Positions 6,913-9,056 of a stretch of DNA of 9,056 nucleotides are shown here, piece by piece. Origin of the DNA: an uncultured Dechloromonas sp. (GTDB lineage: Bacteria; Pseudomonadota; Gammaproteobacteria; Burkholderiales; Rhodocyclaceae). The notes under the pieces were generated by a model that was not told the DNA's origin, searched no databases, and saw nothing but the letters and a program-made list of their open reading frames with translations. A program made the translations under genes and the position numbers. The stretch spans positions 1-9,056 of the forward strand of contig CAMKYP010000128.1 in the NCBI GenBank assembly GCA_946477505.1. Direction: 5' to 3'. Numbering within the stretch: position 1 is the stretch's first letter; each line of letters opens with the position of its first letter.

Positions 6913-6918
6913 ATTATA
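6913..6918 (-). promoter_or_regulatory. Perfect -10 box (TATAAT) for the argS operon
   Basis: The minus strand reads GCGTATAATCG here, a consensus sigma-70 -10 hexamer 28 bases before the argS ATG, predicting a leader of roughly 20 bases. No good -35 lies at the ideal 16-18 base distance; TTGCCA at 6940-6945 is the best match but is 21 bases away. There is no TG extended -10. The promoter may therefore need an activator, or may rely on upstream contacts. Confidence 0.55.
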
Positions 6919-7024
6919 CGCTGTCGCTCGTGCTCTGCTTGGCAATTGGAACACCCCGATGCAATGCGGAATTTGCACACCGAGCCAGGCGCCAGCCTTG
7001 CTCATGACGACAGCGCGCCACGCC

Positions 7025-7525
7025 TCAGCCGGCAATGACCACCGACCACGCGGCAAGCTTTTCGGCATAACCTTGCGCGGCATGAGCCGGGCTGGTCGAT
7101 GGCAGGCGGGTGAGTGTGACAGCCCGCCCCGCCAGTCCGGGCAAAACATGACGACGGAAGTTGGATTCCGCCGCCGCCCCGTTGAAATACACCCGTCGAA
7201 TGGCCGGATGCGCCGAGAAGAACCCGGCAAAATCGTTGACGCGCACCGAGGCCCGGACAATATCAGCATCCAGGCTGCCGTCACGCTCGCAATCGGCGAT
7301 CACATCCCACAAGGCGATCCCGGCAGCGGAAATCCGTTCAAGGCGCTCCCGGTAAGGCAGGGATGGCCCCGCCCCCAGCAGATCGCCCATGATGCGCCAG
7401 AAGGCATTGCGTTCATGGGCGTAGTATTGCCCCGCGCGCAACGAGGCCTCGCCCGGCATGCTGCCGAGAATGAGCACGGTCGCATCCGGCGACGCCACCG
7501 GGGCAAAACTCCGGACCGCCGCCAT
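7025..7525 (-). CDS. DNA-deoxyinosine (hypoxanthine) glycosylase, uracil-DNA glycosylase superfamily
   Basis: A 166-residue single-domain base-excision repair enzyme predicted to remove hypoxanthine, formed by adenine deamination, from DNA. It carries the signature of the family 6 hypoxanthine-DNA glycosylase group: GSMPGEASL (21-29), the strongly conserved YYAHERNAFW (34-43) with N40 as the expected catalytic asparagine, LWDV (72-75), FNG (114-116) and the DNA-intercalating loop LPSTSPAHA (141-149). Length and ends match the family, and the ATG at 7525 sits close to the first conserved strand. It begins six bases after the stop of the upstream diguanylate cyclase gene, with only the weak, G-rich CGGGCG in between, so it is probably translated from the same transcript by coupling. 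No signal peptide or added domain is present. A mug or family 4 enzyme is less likely because their motifs differ from this set. Confidence 0.88.
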   Translation of the reverse strand: MAAVRSFAPVASPDATVLILGSMPGEASLRAGQYYAHERNAFWRIMGDLLGAGPSLPYRERLERISAAGIALWDVIADCERDGSLDADIVRASVRVNDFAGFFSAHPAIRRVYFNGAAAESNFRRHVLPGLAGRAVTLTRLPSTSPAHAAQGYAEKLAAWSVVIAG

Positions 7526-7531
7526 CGCCCG

Positions 7532-9052
7532 TCAGCCGCCAAACACCCGGTTCTTGCCCGCCCGCTTGGCGAGATACATGGCCTGGTCCGCCCGCCGGAT
7601 CGCATCATTGCCGGCCTCGTCGGGACCGACCTGCGCCACCCCGGCGCTGAAGGTGATCAATACCCGCTCGCTGCCCGACATGTAGATAGCCTTGGTCAAC
7701 TCGCGCTGCAGACGGGTAATCACCTCGACCCCCTCGTCCAGCCCCGTATCCGGCATCAGGATGACAAACTCTTCGCCGCCGTAGCGAGCCAGGGTATCGC
7801 TGGGCCGTATGTTGCGGCGTGCCACGTTGGCCAGGTGAATCAGGGCGCCATCGCCGGCATCGTGACCCAGGCTGTCGTTGAGCTTCTTGAAATTATCGAT
7901 GTCGAGCAAACTGACCGACAGCGGGGTTTCCTTGCGCCGCATGCTGGCCATCTCGCGCAACAGCGCCTCGCTCAGCCCCTTGCGATTCAGGGCATCGGTC
8001 AGCGGGTCGTGGCGGGCAAGTGCGCTGGCGTTGTCGAGCTCATGATGCAACTGGATAAGCTCGGCCTCGGTCACCTCGACCTTCTCCTGCAGGTTCTTGA
8101 GCTGTTCGCGAGAATGCGCCGACTCCTCAGCCATGGCGTGCGTCGCTGAAATCACCCCTTCCAGCAGGGGTTTCAGCTCATCTGGCGTGGTCACCTTCTC
8201 CACTTGGCGCGCAGTCTCCTCGATGCGCACCTCGAACGCACTGCTCGACCGGTTCATCTGGGAGAGGCTCTTGATGAACTCGGAGAGCATCTCGCGCATC
8301 TCCTGCTGAGCCGCCACGGAACGAATGCGGGCACGCCCCTGCTTTTCCAGGACATCGCGCATGCGGCGCTCCATCTCGTCGAGATGGCGCAGGGTCAGCG
8401 GCGGCGCGATACTGGCCAGCAGGCCGTCGATCTGCCCCTTCAGCCAACGATCATCGATACCCAGCTCGCCGATGTTCTGAATGATGAGTTGGAGCAGCTT
8501 GAGCAGGGAATCCCGAATCTCCAGTTGCTCCTCGACACCGGAGCGGACATGGCAGACCATCAGGTCGAGGGCATTGCGCACGGCCTGCATCTCGACTTTC
8601 GGCTGCTTGAGCAGGAGAGCCAGTTCGTCGGCGGCCGCCACCGAACGCGGATTGTCGCACCCGAAAAAAGGCGAAAAGCTCTCGACGAGCCGCGCCAGAC
8701 TGAGCGCCAGCTCGGGGGGCAACGCCTCCAGAACCATACCCCCCGGGACAGCCGACGCACGCCCCCCCGCCGCCTGAGCGAAGCCGAGCACGGCGTCGGT
8801 CACTCCCTGCCAGCTCCGCCGTGCGATCGCCTGCCCCAAGGCATCAAGATGTGCCTCCTGCTGCGGATCATGCGGAATCAGGGCGGCGGCCAGTTGGCGC
8901 AAGGGCTTTTCGGGGAACGGCGAGACATCCGGCAAATCGGCGATCTCGTTGTAGCAGACCTGAAAATTGGCCGGGGTCGGCGGCAAATGCTTCGCCGCCA
9001 AACGCTTGAGGGCTTCCCGAGCGATATCGGTCGGATTTTTCAACTCGTTCAT
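7532..9052 (-). CDS. GGDEF-domain diguanylate cyclase with helical N-terminal region
   Basis: Predicted cytosolic enzyme that joins two GTP into cyclic-di-GMP. The 506-residue protein has a C-terminal GGDEF domain (about 345-504): HDPLTDALNR (348-357), metal aspartates D384 and D386, the active-site GGEEF (425-429) and RPSD (416-419), an intact inhibitory I-site five residues before it, so product feedback is expected. The helix just before the domain (about 301-343) has heptad-like charge patterning and probably forms the dimerising coiled coil. Residues 1-300 contain no recognised sensor; the beginning (NPTDIAREALKRL, then PPTPANFQVCYNEIADLP) matches a pattern I recall from many betaproteobacterial cyclases of unknown input. 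No membrane segment is seen. The ATG at 9052 is only four bases from the window edge, so its ribosome site cannot be judged, but the match to that N-terminal pattern supports it. The hypoxanthine glycosylase gene follows after six bases. Confidence 0.93.
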   Translation of the reverse strand: MNELKNPTDIAREALKRLAAKHLPPTPANFQVCYNEIADLPDVSPFPEKPLRQLAAALIPHDPQQEAHLDALGQAIARRSWQGVTDAVLGFAQAAGGRASAVPGGMVLEALPPELALSLARLVESFSPFFGCDNPRSVAAADELALLLKQPKVEMQAVRNALDLMVCHVRSGVEEQLEIRDSLLKLLQLIIQNIGELGIDDRWLKGQIDGLLASIAPPLTLRHLDEMERRMRDVLEKQGRARIRSVAAQQEMREMLSEFIKSLSQMNRSSSAFEVRIEETARQVEKVTTPDELKPLLEGVISATHAMAEESAHSREQLKNLQEKVEVTEAELIQLHHELDNASALARHDPLTDALNRKGLSEALLREMASMRRKETPLSVSLLDIDNFKKLNDSLGHDAGDGALIHLANVARRNIRPSDTLARYGGEEFVILMPDTGLDEGVEVITRLQRELTKAIYMSGSERVLITFSAGVAQVGPDEAGNDAIRRADQAMYLAKRAGKNRVFGG

Positions 9053-9056
9053 GGAC

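Noticed and set aside
6885..6980. 32-codon upstream extension of argS
   Set aside because: Contains the TATAAT box, does not resemble the ArgRS N-terminus, and the ATG at 6884 gives normal family length.
6895..7005. Possible 36-codon minus-strand peptide (MSKAGAWLGVQIPHCIG...) between the glycosylase and argS
   Set aside because: No Shine-Dalgarno site, overlaps the argS promoter, and no recognisable family.
7003..7024. Possible terminator after the glycosylase gene (GC-rich bases around GGCGCC)
   Set aside because: GGCGCC extends to no real stem and no T-tract follows in the direction of transcription.
6959..8149. 396-codon plus-strand frame across the glycosylase and cyclase genes
   Set aside because: Antisense to two genes with intact catalytic motifs; no supporting ribosome site or domain.
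8761..8769. Run of seven C bases in the cyclase gene as a frameshift site or sequencing error
   Set aside because: The frame is intact through it and the codons (Ala-Gly-Gly-Arg) fit; no sign of disruption.

Overview
The window looks like chromosomal DNA from a GC-rich betaproteobacterium, most likely of the Rhodocyclales (Dechloromonas/Azonexus/Azoarcus type). I infer this from recalled protein similarity, GC-rich codon use, and a gene order (argS, SPOR-domain protein, dsbA, short-chain dehydrogenase) that I remember from betaproteobacteria. No database search was possible. All seven complete genes lie on the minus strand, so transcription runs from high to low coordinates.

Reading in the direction of transcription there are three blocks. 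Block 1 (9052 to 7025) is a two-gene unit: a cytosolic diguanylate cyclase with an intact GGEEF active site and an intact RxxD inhibitory site, followed after 6 bases by a small DNA-deoxyinosine (hypoxanthine) glycosylase. Block 2 (6884 to 3054) starts at a perfect TATAAT -10 box and carries argS, an FtsN-like SPOR-domain membrane protein, a periplasmic DsbA-type thiol oxidoreductase and an NAD(P)-dependent short-chain dehydrogenase. Genes in this block are separated by 0 to 9 bases, and Shine-Dalgarno sites overlap the preceding stop codons, so it is probably one translationally coupled operon. Block 3 (2953 to 71), after a 100-base AT-richer gap holding a possible weak promoter and a short inverted repeat, is a 960-residue signalling protein with four PAS domains, a GGDEF domain and an EAL domain. 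All the key catalytic residues I could check are present in both output domains.

The left edge (1 to 70) may hold the first codons of another minus-strand gene or the last codons of a convergent plus-strand gene; the sequence does not settle this.

Functionally the window pairs housekeeping and envelope genes (tRNA charging, septal peptidoglycan binding, periplasmic disulfide formation) with two independent cyclic-di-GMP enzymes on either side. No mobile element, CRISPR array, tRNA or rRNA was seen. I found no convincing undescribed system. The better leads are the putative operator-like repeat in front of the PAS-GGDEF-EAL gene, the Tat-like signal of the DsbA homologue, the coupling of a base-excision repair gene to a diguanylate cyclase, and the conserved-looking but uncharacterised helical N-terminus of that cyclase.
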